Source: Rhodopseudomonas palustris HaA2
GTDB taxonomy: Bacteria; Pseudomonadota; Alphaproteobacteria; Rhizobiales; Xanthobacteraceae
Reading direction: 5' to 3'
Assembly: GCF_000013365.1 (NCBI RefSeq)
Contig: NC_007778.1
Span: 4,216,001-4,280,000 of the forward strand
Length of the DNA: 64,000 nucleotides
The notes beneath the pieces are model-generated. The model saw only the letters and a list, made by a program, of their open reading frames with translations. It did no database searches and was not told the DNA's origin. The translations under genes and the position numbers were made by a program. Positions 1-8,792 of this stretch are shown here, one piece after another (position 1 is the stretch's first letter; every line of letters starts with the position of its first letter).

Positions 1-205
1 CGAAGATCGCCTCCAGCGTGGCGTAGAGATCGGCGCGGTTGCCGATGTCGATGAGCTGCAACGCCTCCAGCGCATCGATCACCGCGCCCGGCCCGACCGG
101 CAGGCCGGCCGCGCGCAGCGCGCGGGCGAAGCCGACGATGTTGTCGGCCATCTTGCCGGTCGGCGGGTTGAGGTGATCCATCGCGGTCATCGGGTTACGC
201 TGCAT
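1..205 (-). CDS. CoxE-like VWA-domain protein (partial, cut by window edge)
   Basis: Only the first 68 residues are visible because the frame runs off the left edge. The stretch DNIVGFARALRAAGLPVGPG is typical of the N-terminus of CoxE-type proteins, which carry a C-terminal von Willebrand A domain (not visible here). CoxE proteins act with a MoxR-type ATPase in maturation of molybdenum CO dehydrogenases. The MoxR ATPase gene lies just upstream on the same strand (524-1432), which supports the call. ATG codons at 205, 190 and 181 are all in frame and none has a clear ribosome binding site, so the start is uncertain. Confidence 0.7.
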   Translation of the reverse strand, partial: MQRNPMTAMDHLNPPTGKMADNIVGFARALRAAGLPVGPGAVIDALEALQLIDIGNRADLYATLEAIF

Positions 206-226
206 CTGCTGACAACCTATCGACCA

Positions 227-326
227 GTCATTCCGGGGCGCGCCGAAGGCGCGAACCCGGAATCACATCGTCAATGCCCGTTTCAGATTCCGGGTTCGCG
301 AGCTGCGCTCGCGCCCCGGAATGACA
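227..326. repeat. Inverted pair of family A palindromic repeats
   Basis: Two copies of an approximately 38-42 bp unit face each other: one begins with attccggggcgcg and ends gcgaacccggaat, and the other is its inverted form at 285-326. The same family recurs at 38745-38894 and, degenerate, near 40278. It lies between the coxD-like and coxE-like genes, so a cox transcript would read through it. Confidence 0.75.
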
Positions 327-368
327 AACTCATAGTCGGTCTCACAACCTTGCCGCTCGCACGGTCTG

Positions 369-470
369 CTCCCTCTCCCGCTTGCGGGAGAGGGCTGCGT
401 GAGGGCGACGCGAGCACAGTGCCCGTTGCTCCCCCACCCCAACCCTCCCCCGCAAGAGCGGGAGAGGGAG
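369..470. repeat. Family E' repeat (ctctcccgc / gcgggagag palindromes)
   Basis: Two hairpin units, ctctcccgcttgcgggagag at the left and an inverted related copy at 440-470, flank a short GC-rich spacer. Related units occur at 36475-36517 and 36611-36666. Short open frames here on both strands are arginine/proline-rich products of the repeat and are not supported as genes. Confidence 0.7.
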
Positions 471-523
471 CGCGCTGCCGATGCGGCGGAGGCCGAGCCA
501 CACAACAAACGCAGAGATTCTGA

Positions 524-1432
524 CTACGTCTCTTCGGTCGCTTCCTTCAGGACCTTCTGCAGCGTGTCGCCCTGCATCCTTGTGATGTCGTCCTGGTACT
601 TCAGCAGCGCGCCGAGCGTGTCGCCGACGACTTCGGCGGTGAGCGCGCGGGCGTCGAGTTCGGTCAGCGCAGTCGCCCAGTCGAGCGTCTCGGCGACGCC
701 GGGTGATTTGTAGAAATCCTGTGCACGCAGCGCCTGCACGAAGTTCACCACCTGCTGCGACAGCTTCGCGGAGATCCCGGGCACGCGCGACTTGACGATC
801 GCCAGCTCGCGCTGAGCGTTCGGATAGTCGACCCAGTGATACAGGCAGCGCCGCTTCAGCGCGTCGTGGATTTCGCGGGTGCGGTTGGAGGTGACGATGA
901 CGATCGGCGGCTGCGGCGCCTTGATGGTGCCGAATTCCGGGATCGTCACCTGATAGTCGCTCAGCACTTCGAGCAGATACGCCTCGAAGGCTTCGTCGGC
1001 GCGGTCGAGTTCATCGATCAGCAGCACCGGGGCGCCCGCCATGTCGGGCTCCAGCGCCTGCAGCAGCGGCCGCTTGATGAGATAATGCTCGGAGAAGATG
1101 TCGCTGGAGAGCTGCGCACGATCGGTGTCGCCGGCGGCCTCCGCGAGCCGGATCGCGATCATCTGCGCCGATGAGTTCCACTCATAGACCGCTGACGAAA
1201 CGTCGAGGCCCTCGTAGCACTGCAGCCGGATCAGCCGGCGGCCGAGCGCGGCCGAAAGTACCTTGGCGATCTCGGTCTTGCCGACGCCGGCCTCGCCTTC
1301 GAGAAACAGCGGCCGGTTCATCCGCAGCGCCAGGAACACCACCGTCGCCAGCGCCCGCTCGGCGAGATAGCCGCGGCTCGTCAGCATTGCGAGCGTCGCG
1401 TCGACCGATGCGGGAGGCGCCGTGACGCTCAT
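524..1432 (-). CDS. coxD: MoxR-family AAA ATPase, CoxD-like
   Basis: A 302-residue AAA+ ATPase. Walker A is GEAGVGKT at residues 46-53, Walker B is VLLIDE at 136-141, a sensor-1 type TSNRTREI is at 181-188, and an Arg pair at 194-195 is a candidate finger. MoxR/CoxD ATPases are chaperone-like; in Oligotropha CoxD is needed to build the [CuSMoO2] centre of CO dehydrogenase. Here it lies 47 bp after coxM and is followed by a CoxE-like gene, which is the usual D-E order. Its start sits in a three-copy 14-bp repeat that carries three ATG codons; only the innermost at 1432 opens the long frame. Confidence 0.88.
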   Translation of the reverse strand: MSVTAPPASVDATLAMLTSRGYLAERALATVVFLALRMNRPLFLEGEAGVGKTEIAKVLSAALGRRLIRLQCYEGLDVSSAVYEWNSSAQMIAIRLAEAAGDTDRAQLSSDIFSEHYLIKRPLLQALEPDMAGAPVLLIDELDRADEAFEAYLLEVLSDYQVTIPEFGTIKAPQPPIVIVTSNRTREIHDALKRRCLYHWVDYPNAQRELAIVKSRVPGISAKLSQQVVNFVQALRAQDFYKSPGVAETLDWATALTELDARALTAEVVGDTLGALLKYQDDITRMQGDTLQKVLKEATEET

Positions 1433-1463
1433 GGGGTAGCACTCATGGGGTGACGCTCATGGG
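1422..1463. repeat. Three tandem 14-bp repeats over the coxD start
   Basis: Units at 1422-1435, 1436-1449 and 1450-1463 follow gtgacgctcatggg, with the outer two identical and the middle one differing at three bases. On the minus strand they give ATG codons at 1460, 1446 and 1432. The first two open five-codon frames (M-S-V-T-P and M-S-A-T-P), each closing in a TGA that overlaps the next ATG region. Confidence 0.85.
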
Positions 1464-1479
1464 CGGACCGATCGCAAGG

Positions 1480-2286
1480 TCACGCCTTGCCGTTGGCGGC
1501 ATCGACCGCGCGCTTGGCCAGCACGCCGATCAGATGCGCGCGATATTCGGCGCTGCCGTGCAGATCGCTGTTGAGCCCGTCATGCGGGACATGGATGCCG
1601 TCGAGCGACTTCGAATTGAACCGCGCCTTCAGCGCCTCCTCGAAGGCGGTGACGCGGAATACGCCGTCCGAACCGGCGCCGGTGACCGCGACGCCGACAT
1701 CCGACGGACGCCGGGCGACGAACACGCCGACCAGCGCGTAGCGCGAGGCCTGGTTGCGGAATTTGACGTAGGCGGCCTTCTTCGGCAGCGGAAACTGCAC
1801 CTTGACGATGATCTCGTCCGGCTCCAGCGCGGTGGTGAACAGGCCCTGGAAGAACTCCTCCGGCTTCAGCTTGCGCTTGTTGGTGACGATGGTGGCGCCG
1901 AGCGCCATCACCGCCGCCGGATAGTCGGCGGTCGGATCGTTGTTGGCGAGCGAGCCGCCGATTGTGCCCTTGTGGCGCACCGCGGGATCGCCGATCAGCG
2001 ACGCCAGCTCCGCCAGCGCCGGGATCGCCTCGCCGACGATCGGCGATGCGGCGACCTCGGCGTGCTTGGCGGTGGCGCCGATCACCAGCGAGCGGCCCTT
2101 CATCTCGATGCCGTTCAGCCCTTCGATGTGCGACAGGTCGACCAGATGCGGCGGCGCGGCGAGCCGCTGCTTCATCACCGGCAGCAGCGTGTGGCCACCG
2201 GCGATCAGCTTGGAATCCTCGTTCTTGATCAGCAGATTCGCGGCCTGGCGGACCGTCGCGGGGCGGTGATATTTGAAATCGTACAT
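1480..2286 (-). CDS. coxM: CO dehydrogenase-type FAD-binding (medium) subunit
   Basis: A 268-residue flavoprotein subunit of the xanthine oxidase/CO dehydrogenase family. The two FAD-binding signatures are present: AGGHTLLP at residues 29-36 and TIGGSLANNDPTAD at 108-121. It would pass electrons from the iron-sulfur subunit to an acceptor. The ATG at 2286 has AGGGAA seven bases upstream. It follows the 2Fe-2S subunit gene by about 50 bp. The molybdopterin subunit that should complete the enzyme is not between or beside these genes in the window, so the substrate (CO or another carbonyl or heterocyclic compound) cannot be assigned. Confidence 0.9.
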   Translation of the reverse strand: MYDFKYHRPATVRQAANLLIKNEDSKLIAGGHTLLPVMKQRLAAPPHLVDLSHIEGLNGIEMKGRSLVIGATAKHAEVAASPIVGEAIPALAELASLIGDPAVRHKGTIGGSLANNDPTADYPAAVMALGATIVTNKRKLKPEEFFQGLFTTALEPDEIIVKVQFPLPKKAAYVKFRNQASRYALVGVFVARRPSDVGVAVTGAGSDGVFRVTAFEEALKARFNSKSLDGIHVPHDGLNSDLHGSAEYRAHLIGVLAKRAVDAANGKA

Positions 2287-2337
2287 TGAGCTTCCCTGGG
2301 CCGCTCGGCCTGCGCTTTGATCGTTGCCCGAAACTGG

Positions 2338-2823
<486 letters not shown>

Positions 2824-3010
2824 CGGCCCTCTCATTCATGTCACACCGCCGCGTTGCACGGCAGTCAGCTCGCGTCTTAGTTGTGTTTCTTGAACATATC
2901 TTAGGGGGCAACACCCGGATCGGCAACCTCGGATCGGATTGTCGAAATCGCGCGGCCCATGAACAAGGACAGTGATAACGAGAGCGTGATCGGGGATCGC
3001 TGCGGCGCAA

Positions 3011-3472
3011 TCAGGTGCCGCCATTGCCCTCGACGGCCTTGGAGAAATTGGCGAAGAACTCGTCGGCGAGCTTCTTGGCCGAGCCGTTGATCAGCCGCTG
3101 CCCGAGCTGCGCCAGCTTGCCGCCGATATGCGCCTCGACGTCGTAGGACAGCAGCGTGCCGCCGTCCTTGTCGGACAGGCCGACGACGGCGCCGCCTTTG
3201 GCGAAGCCGGCGACGCCGCCCTCGCCCTCGCCGGTGATCTTGTAGCCGTTCGGCGGGTCGAGATCGCTGAGCGTCACGCGGCCCTTGAAGCGCGCCGACA
3301 CCGGGCCGACCTTCAACTTGGCCACCGCGCGAAAACCGCTGTCGTCCTCGGTCTTCTCCAGCTCTTCGCAGCCGGGGATGCACTGCTTCAGCACGTCAGG
3401 ATCGTTCAGTTTGCTCCACACCAGATCTTTCGGCGCGCCCAGTTGGACTTCGCCGTTCATCGTCATGGCCAT
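3011..3472 (-). CDS. coxG: CoxG-like SRPBCC-fold protein
   Basis: A 153-residue protein of the CoxG/SRPBCC (START-like) superfamily, with the family start MNGEVQL and a PGCEEL motif near residue 35. CoxG in carboxidotrophs is thought to help anchor or mature CO dehydrogenase at the membrane; this copy has no C-terminal membrane helix. The start at 3472 has a strong GGAGGAG five bases upstream. A longer in-frame extension to 3565 is cysteine/arginine-rich and is rejected. It is the first gene of the minus-strand cox group, about 190 bp upstream of coxS. Confidence 0.85.
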   Translation of the reverse strand: MAMTMNGEVQLGAPKDLVWSKLNDPDVLKQCIPGCEELEKTEDDSGFRAVAKLKVGPVSARFKGRVTLSDLDPPNGYKITGEGEGGVAGFAKGGAVVGLSDKDGGTLLSYDVEAHIGGKLAQLGQRLINGSAKKLADEFFANFSKAVEGNGGT

Positions 3473-3642
3473 GGATTCTCCTCCCGCAATCGTCAGCCGC
3501 CTTGATCGGCGGCATTGCCGGACGACTAAAGCACGCCGTTTGCAAAAGCAAAAGTAGCAAGGCACCGCAAGTCGCTACGGGCCAAGCATAGAAGCTTTGC
3601 GCATTGCGATATAGGTCGGCTTCGGAGGTTGTCGGATCGCGA

Positions 3643-4170
3643 TCAGGAATTCTGCTGCGCGTGCGGATAGTTCGGCATCATCTCGGGCTGCGCCGCAACC
3701 TTGGCGACGGATTCCACCGGCCGCTCAACCAGCATCACGATCGCAGTGCCGAGCAGCAACAGCAGTTCGGTCGCGTGCAGCCGCATCGCTTCCGCCTCGC
3801 CGACCTGGGAGGCCATGATCATGCTGGCGAAGCTGATCACGCTGCCCAGCGTCAGCGCGATCGCCAGCGGCTCGTCGGAGCCGCCGGTCTTCCGGATCGA
3901 CGGTCGCGTCAGCAGCGCGACGAATACAATGAAGAACGCCGCCACTGTGAGTTTGGCGAGTGCGAGCATCCAGGCGGTCCGCACCGTGTCGGTGGCGGCG
4001 AGATGGAAGTGATCGCCGAGGAAGATCGCCACCGAGATATTCGGCCGATCGTACAAAGCATGGATCGGCGACACCATGATCTTGAAGGCGACCATCAGCC
4101 AGGTCGGGACGAAATAGGCCGCGAGCAGCACGCCGTTTACAGAGCTGATCCGCCAATTCGTCGTCATCAT
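3643..4170 (-). CDS. Four-helix membrane protein, unknown function
   Basis: A 175-residue protein with four hydrophobic segments, roughly residues 11-33, 66-88, 103-122 and 133-150. There is no motif I recognise and the family is not assigned. The C-terminus ends in a polar tail. It lies upstream of the cox genes on the same strand, separated by about 170 bp, so co-transcription is possible but not shown. Two adjacent ATG codons open it (4170 and 4167). Confidence 0.6.
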   Translation of the reverse strand: MMTTNWRISSVNGVLLAAYFVPTWLMVAFKIMVSPIHALYDRPNISVAIFLGDHFHLAATDTVRTAWMLALAKLTVAAFFIVFVALLTRPSIRKTGGSDEPLAIALTLGSVISFASMIMASQVGEAEAMRLHATELLLLLGTAIVMLVERPVESVAKVAAQPEMMPNYPHAQQNS

Positions 4171-4617
4171 CGTAGATTCCCGCTGCCGGCCTTCCCGACC
4201 GGGGAAGTTTGCGTCGAGCTAATCCCGGTTAACGACGAGCGACAACGGAAAGGCTTTGTTAACCTTAATGGCCGTTAACCCTGTGGATGACGCCACCGCC
4301 CCGCCCTGAATCACCCCTTCGGGAACGGAATTTGCCTTTTGCTGAGTGGCCTGGTGGCCTGCCGCGCGCGACCGGCGCCGACCAATCGGCCCCCCGGGAA
4401 CCATCGTCGTCCACAGGGAAGAAGGTCGCATTGGCAGGGCTGTTGCCGTAACCAGTTACAACTGTTACAAAATCTCAAAGCGACGCGACGTTCCGGCTGC
4501 CGGGGCCCTCGCCGCATCGCGTCTCCAGCGCGGCGGGTGCCTGACAGCGGCTCGCATCGCCGGTGAGACTTCGCCTATGAGATTTGGATCCATTCGGACC
4601 TCAGACCACGGCAGCGC
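4171..4617. other. Gene-free region between divergent genes, with three GTTAAC sites
   Basis: This 447-bp region separates the minus-strand membrane protein from livH and must hold both promoters. Three GTTAAC palindromes occur within about 50 bp (4228-4233, 4258-4263, 4274-4279), which is unusual in GC-rich DNA and could mark an operator. A short palindrome cagttacaactg lies near 4453. I see no convincing -35/-10 pair and no open frame with coding character. Confidence 0.4.
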
Positions 4618-5535
4618 ATGGATTATTTCGCTCAGCAGCTCATCAACGGCCTCGTCCTCGGCTCGATCTACGGCCTGATCGCGATCGGCTACACGATGGT
4701 CTACGGCATCGTCGGCATGATCAATTTCGCCCATGGTGACATTTTCATGATCGGCGGCTTCATCGCCCTGATCAGCTTCCTGATCCTGGTGTCGTTCGGC
4801 CTCACCTTCGTGCCGCTGATCCTGCTGGTGGTGCTGCTGGTGTCGATGGCGATCACGGCGCTGTACGGCTGGACGGTCGAGCGCATCGCCTATCGCCCGC
4901 TGCGGAATTCGTTCCGGCTCGCGCCGATGCTGTCGGCGATCGGCATGTCGTTCGTGCTGATGAATTTCGCGCAGGTCGCCCAGGGCGCCCGAGTCAAGCC
5001 GGTGCCGCCGATCATCACCGGCGGCTACACGCTTCACGAGAGCGCCGACGGCTTCAACGTTCAGCTTTCCAATGTGCAGATCGTGGTGGTGATCACCACG
5101 ATCGTGCTGCTCGCGATCTTCACATGGCTGGTGGCGAAAACCCGGCTCGGCCGCGACATGCGCGCCTGCGAGCAGGACCGGACCATGGCCTCGCTGCTCG
5201 GCGTCGACGTCGACCGCACCATCTCGATGACCTTCGTGATCGGCGCCGCGCTCGCCTCGGTCGCGGGCATGATGTACCTGCTGTATTACGGCTTGGTCGA
5301 TTTCTTCATGGGATTCGTCGCCGGCATCAAGGCGTTCACCGCGGCCGTGCTCGGCGGCATCGGTTCGCTGCCCGGCGCGATGCTCGGCGGCCTGCTGATC
5401 GGGCTGATCGAGACGTTCTGGTCGGCCTATTTCTCGGTCGAGTACAAGGACGTCGCGGCGTTCTCGATCCTCATCGTCGTGTTGATCTTCATGCCGACCG
5501 GCCTGCTGGGCCGGCCGGAAGTCGAAAAAGTCTGA
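4618..5535 (+). CDS. livH: Branched-chain amino acid ABC transporter permease LivH
   Basis: A 305-residue inner-membrane permease of the LivH family, with the typical start (QQLINGLVLGSIYGLIAIGYT) [shown in part: LVLGSIYGLIAIGYT] and about eight hydrophobic segments. It pairs with LivM to form the channel through which leucine, isoleucine and valine, or related amides and aromatic acids, are imported. It is the first gene of a liv operon and is followed nine bases later by livM. The ribosome binding site is weak. Confidence 0.93.
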   Translation: MDYFAQQLINGLVLGSIYGLIAIGYTMVYGIVGMINFAHGDIFMIGGFIALISFLILVSFGLTFVPLILLVVLLVSMAITALYGWTVERIAYRPLRNSFRLAPMLSAIGMSFVLMNFAQVAQGARVKPVPPIITGGYTLHESADGFNVQLSNVQIVVVITTIVLLAIFTWLVAKTRLGRDMRACEQDRTMASLLGVDVDRTISMTFVIGAALASVAGMMYLLYYGLVDFFMGFVAGIKAFTAAVLGGIGSLPGAMLGGLLIGLIETFWSAYFSVEYKDVAAFSILIVVLIFMPTGLLGRPEVEKV

Positions 5536-5544
5536 GCGGGCGCA

Positions 5545-6876
5545 GTGGCTCATCCCGTTCACGCCGCCGCTGCCACCGCCGCCAAACCGGCCGCGAATAT
5601 CGGTTTCATCCTCAAGAAAGCCCTGATCAGCGCCCTCGTGGCGCTGGTTCTGTTTTCGCTGATGATCGGCGTGCGAACCGAGGCCGGGCCCGAAGGACAA
5701 CTGATCTACTGGACCCGGTTCGGGGACCTTGCCGGCATGGTCGCCGCGGTATTCGTCGGCTCGATCGTCGTCGAACTGCTGCGCCATTGGTGGGGACCGG
5801 TCGAGACGCCGCGGCTGATGCCCGAAGGCGCCCGCAAGACGCTCGGTGTCGCCGGCCGCGCGGTCGCGCCGGTGCTGCTGATCTTCACGATTCTGGTGCC
5901 GGTGATCTTCTACGACCAGCGCTACATTCTCGACCTCGGCATTCTCGTCCTGACCTATGTGATGCTCGGCTGGGGCCTGAATATCGTGGTCGGCCTCGCC
6001 GGCCTGCTGGACCTCGGCTACGTCGCGTTCTACGCCGTCGGCGCCTATTCCTACGCGCTGCTCGCCACCAATTTCGACCTGTCGTTCTGGATCTGCCTGC
6101 CGCTCGCCGGCATCCTCGCCGCGTTCTGGGGCGTGCTGCTCGGCTTTCCGGTGCTGCGGCTGCGCGGCGACTATCTGGCCATCGTCACGCTGGCCTTCGG
6201 CGAAATCATCCGCCTCGTCATCATCAATTGGCAGAGCCTGACCGGCGGTCCGAACGGCATCAGCGGCATTCCGCGGCCGACGCTGTTCGGCATCCCGCTG
6301 GTGCCTGGCGAGAACGGCCTCGCCGCGATGCTCGGGATTCCATTCTCGCCGTCGCACCGGCTGGTGTTCCTGTTCTATCTGATCCTGGCGCTGGCGCTGA
6401 TCACCAACTGGGCGACGATCCGGCTTCGCCGGCTGCCGATCGGCCGCGCCTGGGAAGCGCTGCGCGAGGACGAGGTCGCCTGCCGCGCGCTCGGCATCAA
6501 CACCACCACGACCAAGTTGACGGCGTTCGCCACCGGCGCGATGTTCGGCGGCTTCGCCGGCGCGTTCTTCGCCACAAGGCAGGGCTTCATCTCGCCGGAA
6601 TCCTTCACCTTCCAGGAATCCGCGCTGGTGCTGGCGATCGTCGTGCTCGGCGGCATGGGCTCGCAGCTCGGCGTCGCGCTGGCCGCGCTGGCGCTGATCG
6701 GCGGCTTCGAGCTGTTCCGCGGGCTCGATCAGTTCCGCATGCTGGTGTTCGGCCTGTCGATGGTGCTGCTGATGGTATGGCGACCGCGCGGCCTGATCGG
6801 CCACCGCGCGCCGACCGTGTATCTGCAGCACAATCAGGCGATCTCGTCCGACCTCGTCAAGGAGGGCCATGGATGA
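5545..6876 (+). CDS. livM: Branched-chain amino acid ABC transporter permease LivM
   Basis: A 443-residue permease. The C-terminal 300 residues match the LivM core (LNIVVGLAGLLDLGYVAF region near residue 145; LREDEVACRALGIN cytoplasmic loop near residue 310). An N-terminal extension of about 100 residues contributes extra membrane segments, making it longer than E. coli LivM. The start is GTG at 5545. Its TGA overlaps the ATG of livG (ATGA at 6873-6876), which indicates translational coupling. Confidence 0.92.
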   Translation: MAHPVHAAAATAAKPAANIGFILKKALISALVALVLFSLMIGVRTEAGPEGQLIYWTRFGDLAGMVAAVFVGSIVVELLRHWWGPVETPRLMPEGARKTLGVAGRAVAPVLLIFTILVPVIFYDQRYILDLGILVLTYVMLGWGLNIVVGLAGLLDLGYVAFYAVGAYSYALLATNFDLSFWICLPLAGILAAFWGVLLGFPVLRLRGDYLAIVTLAFGEIIRLVIINWQSLTGGPNGISGIPRPTLFGIPLVPGENGLAAMLGIPFSPSHRLVFLFYLILALALITNWATIRLRRLPIGRAWEALREDEVACRALGINTTTTKLTAFATGAMFGGFAGAFFATRQGFISPESFTFQESALVLAIVVLGGMGSQLGVALAALALIGGFELFRGLDQFRMLVFGLSMVLLMVWRPRGLIGHRAPTVYLQHNQAISSDLVKEGHG

Positions 6877-7712
6877 GCAACGCCCCCCCCATTCTCCGCG
6901 TCGAGGGACTGACAATGCGGTTCGGCGGCATCGTCGCCGTCAACGAATTGTCGTTCGAGGCGCAGCGCGGCAAGATCACCGCCCTGATCGGCCCGAACGG
7001 CGCCGGCAAGACCACGGTGTTCAATTGCATCACCGGTTTCTACAAGCCGAGCGCCGGCGCGATCGGCCTGCAGCATCCCGGCGGCGACAGCTACCGGCTC
7101 GACAAGCTCAACGACTTCCGCATCACCAAGATCGCCAAGGTCGCACGCACCTTCCAGAACATCCGGCTGTTCGCCGGCATGACCGCGCTGGAAAACCTGA
7201 TGGTGGCGCAGCACAACAAGCTGATGCTCGCATCCGGTCTGACCTTTCTCGGCCTGTTCGGCGCGCCGTCCTGGCGCGCGGCGGAAAAGCAGGCGATCGA
7301 GCGCGCCACCTTCTGGCTGAAGCAGATCGGCCTCTTGGAGCGCGCCGACGAGGCCGCCGGCAATCTGCCTTACGGCGATCAACGGCGGCTGGAGATCGCG
7401 CGGGCGATGTGCACCGAGCCGGTGCTGCTGTGCCTCGACGAGCCGGCCGCCGGCCTCAATGCGCGCGAGAGCGCGGCGCTCAGCGAGTTGCTGCTCTCGA
7501 TCCGCGACGACCACGGGACCTCGATCCTCCTGATCGAGCACGACATGAGCGTGGTGATGGAAATCTCCGACGCCGTCGTCGTGCTCGACTACGGCGTCAA
7601 GATCGCCGAGGGCACGCCGCAGCAGATCCGCGACGACCAGCGCGTCATCGCCGCCTATCTCGGCGTCGAGGACGAAGAGGTCGAAGCCGTCGAGCAGGAG
7701 CTCGGGCTGTGA
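6873..7712 (+). CDS. livG: Branched-chain amino acid ABC transporter ATPase LivG
   Basis: A 279-residue ABC ATPase. Walker A is GPNGAGKTT at residues 40-48, the Q-loop glutamine is at 95, Walker B is VLLCLDE at 184-190, and the signature region NLPYGDQRR at 164-172 is the degenerate form usual for LivG. Its reading frame stays open far upstream through livM, but the true start is the ATG at 6873, which has GGAGGG just upstream and overlaps the livM stop. The next gene, livF, is separated by a repeat-filled gap. Confidence 0.95.
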   Translation: MSNAPPILRVEGLTMRFGGIVAVNELSFEAQRGKITALIGPNGAGKTTVFNCITGFYKPSAGAIGLQHPGGDSYRLDKLNDFRITKIAKVARTFQNIRLFAGMTALENLMVAQHNKLMLASGLTFLGLFGAPSWRAAEKQAIERATFWLKQIGLLERADEAAGNLPYGDQRRLEIARAMCTEPVLLCLDEPAAGLNARESAALSELLLSIRDDHGTSILLIEHDMSVVMEISDAVVVLDYGVKIAEGTPQQIRDDQRVIAAYLGVEDEEVEAVEQELGL

Positions 7713-7733
7713 CCTGGCTCTCCCCATTTGCGG

Positions 7734-7848
7734 CGTCATGGCCGGGCTTGACCCGGCCATCCCCCGCTTCGTCATTGCGAGGAGCGAAGCGACGAAGCAA
7801 TCCAGCGCAGTGCCCAGCGCTGGATTGCTTCGCTTCGCTCGCAATGAC
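7734..7848. repeat. Dispersed repeats inside the liv operon (families C and B)
   Basis: A single family C unit at 7734-7761 (gtcatggccgggcttgacccggccat) is followed by an inverted pair of family B units at 7771-7848. Family B starts gtcattgcgaggagcgaagc and its mirror ends gcttcgctcgcaatgac. The same family B pair is found after the binding-protein gene at 9927-10005. The element fills most of the gap between livG and livF. Confidence 0.85.
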
Positions 7849-7884
7849 GGTCGCGGAGGGCGTAGGGTTCATCGAGGTCGCGTC

Positions 7885-8625
7885 ATGACCTCCGCCCCGC
7901 CTCTCCTCAGTATCGAAAACCTGCGCGCAGCCTACGGCAAGATCGAGGCGCTGAAGGGCGTCGATCTCGATATCAAGCCCGGCGAGATCGTCGCGCTGAT
8001 CGGCGCCAACGGCGCCGGCAAGTCGACGCTGATGATGACGATTTTCGGCAAGCCGCGCGCCAAAACCGGCCGCATCGTATTCGACGGCATCGACATCACA
8101 CAGATGCCGACCCACCTGATCGCGCGGATGAGCATCGCGCAATCGCCCGAGGGCCGGCGGATCTTTCCGCGGATGAGCGTCGCCGAAAATCTGCAGATGG
8201 GCGCCGATGCCGGTGACAGCACCGATGCCGAGCGCGCCGACGTGCTGGAACGCGTACTGACGCTGTTTCCGCGGCTGCGCGAACGCTATGGCCAGCGCGG
8301 CGGCACGCTATCGGGCGGCGAACAGCAGATGCTGGCGATCGGCCGCGCGCTGATGAGCCGGCCGCGGCTGCTGCTGCTCGATGAGCCCTCGCTCGGCCTC
8401 GCGCCGCTGATCACCCGGCAGATCTTCGAGGCCATCCGCACGCTGAACAGGCAGGACGGCCTGACCGTGCTGATCGTCGAGCAGAACGCCAACCACGCGC
8501 TGCGGCTGGCGCATCGCGGCTACGTGCTGGTCAACGGACTGATTACCCTGAGCGGCAGCGGCGCCGAATTGCTGGCGCGCCCGGAAGTCCGCGCCGCCTA
8601 TCTCGAAGGCGGCCGCAAGGTGTGA
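7885..8625 (+). CDS. livF: Branched-chain amino acid ABC transporter ATPase LivF
   Basis: A 246-residue ABC ATPase with Walker A GANGAGKST (residues 40-48), canonical signature LSGGEQQ (142-148) and Walker B LLLLDE (162-167). It forms the ATPase heterodimer with LivG. The frame is open upstream to 7738 but that part is translated repeat sequence; the ATG at 7885, with GAGG nine bases before it, matches the family start. About 170 bp of repeats separate it from livG, which might alter the relative amounts of the two ATPases. Confidence 0.94.
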   Translation: MTSAPPLLSIENLRAAYGKIEALKGVDLDIKPGEIVALIGANGAGKSTLMMTIFGKPRAKTGRIVFDGIDITQMPTHLIARMSIAQSPEGRRIFPRMSVAENLQMGADAGDSTDAERADVLERVLTLFPRLRERYGQRGGTLSGGEQQMLAIGRALMSRPRLLLLDEPSLGLAPLITRQIFEAIRTLNRQDGLTVLIVEQNANHALRLAHRGYVLVNGLITLSGSGAELLARPEVRAAYLEGGRKV

Positions 8626-8792
8626 CACCACCGCCGTCGACCGCCTGCGGCAGAATGTGCCAGAGCGCTGCGGCGAAGTGCGCATTTTGTCGATGACTTG
8701 GCCGGAAAATCAGCCAACAATGCCACCAGGCTTCGCGCCTCGGCACGGCTCGGGCGCGCTGTTCGTTCGCACATTACCGCAGGGATCGATCC

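Noticed and set aside
4450-4475. Short palindrome cagttacaactg upstream of livH
   Set aside because: Arms of only five bases and no second copy; too weak to call an operator.
4465-6915. An 816-codon open frame on the minus strand over livH and livM
   Set aside because: It is the antisense of two well-recognised permease genes; its product is a low-complexity Arg/Asp/His/Gln-rich chain, the normal shadow of GC-rich coding DNA.
5124-7712. An 862-codon frame running through livM into livG
   Set aside because: Only the last 279 codons (from 6873) are livG; the earlier part is livH/livM read in the wrong frame.
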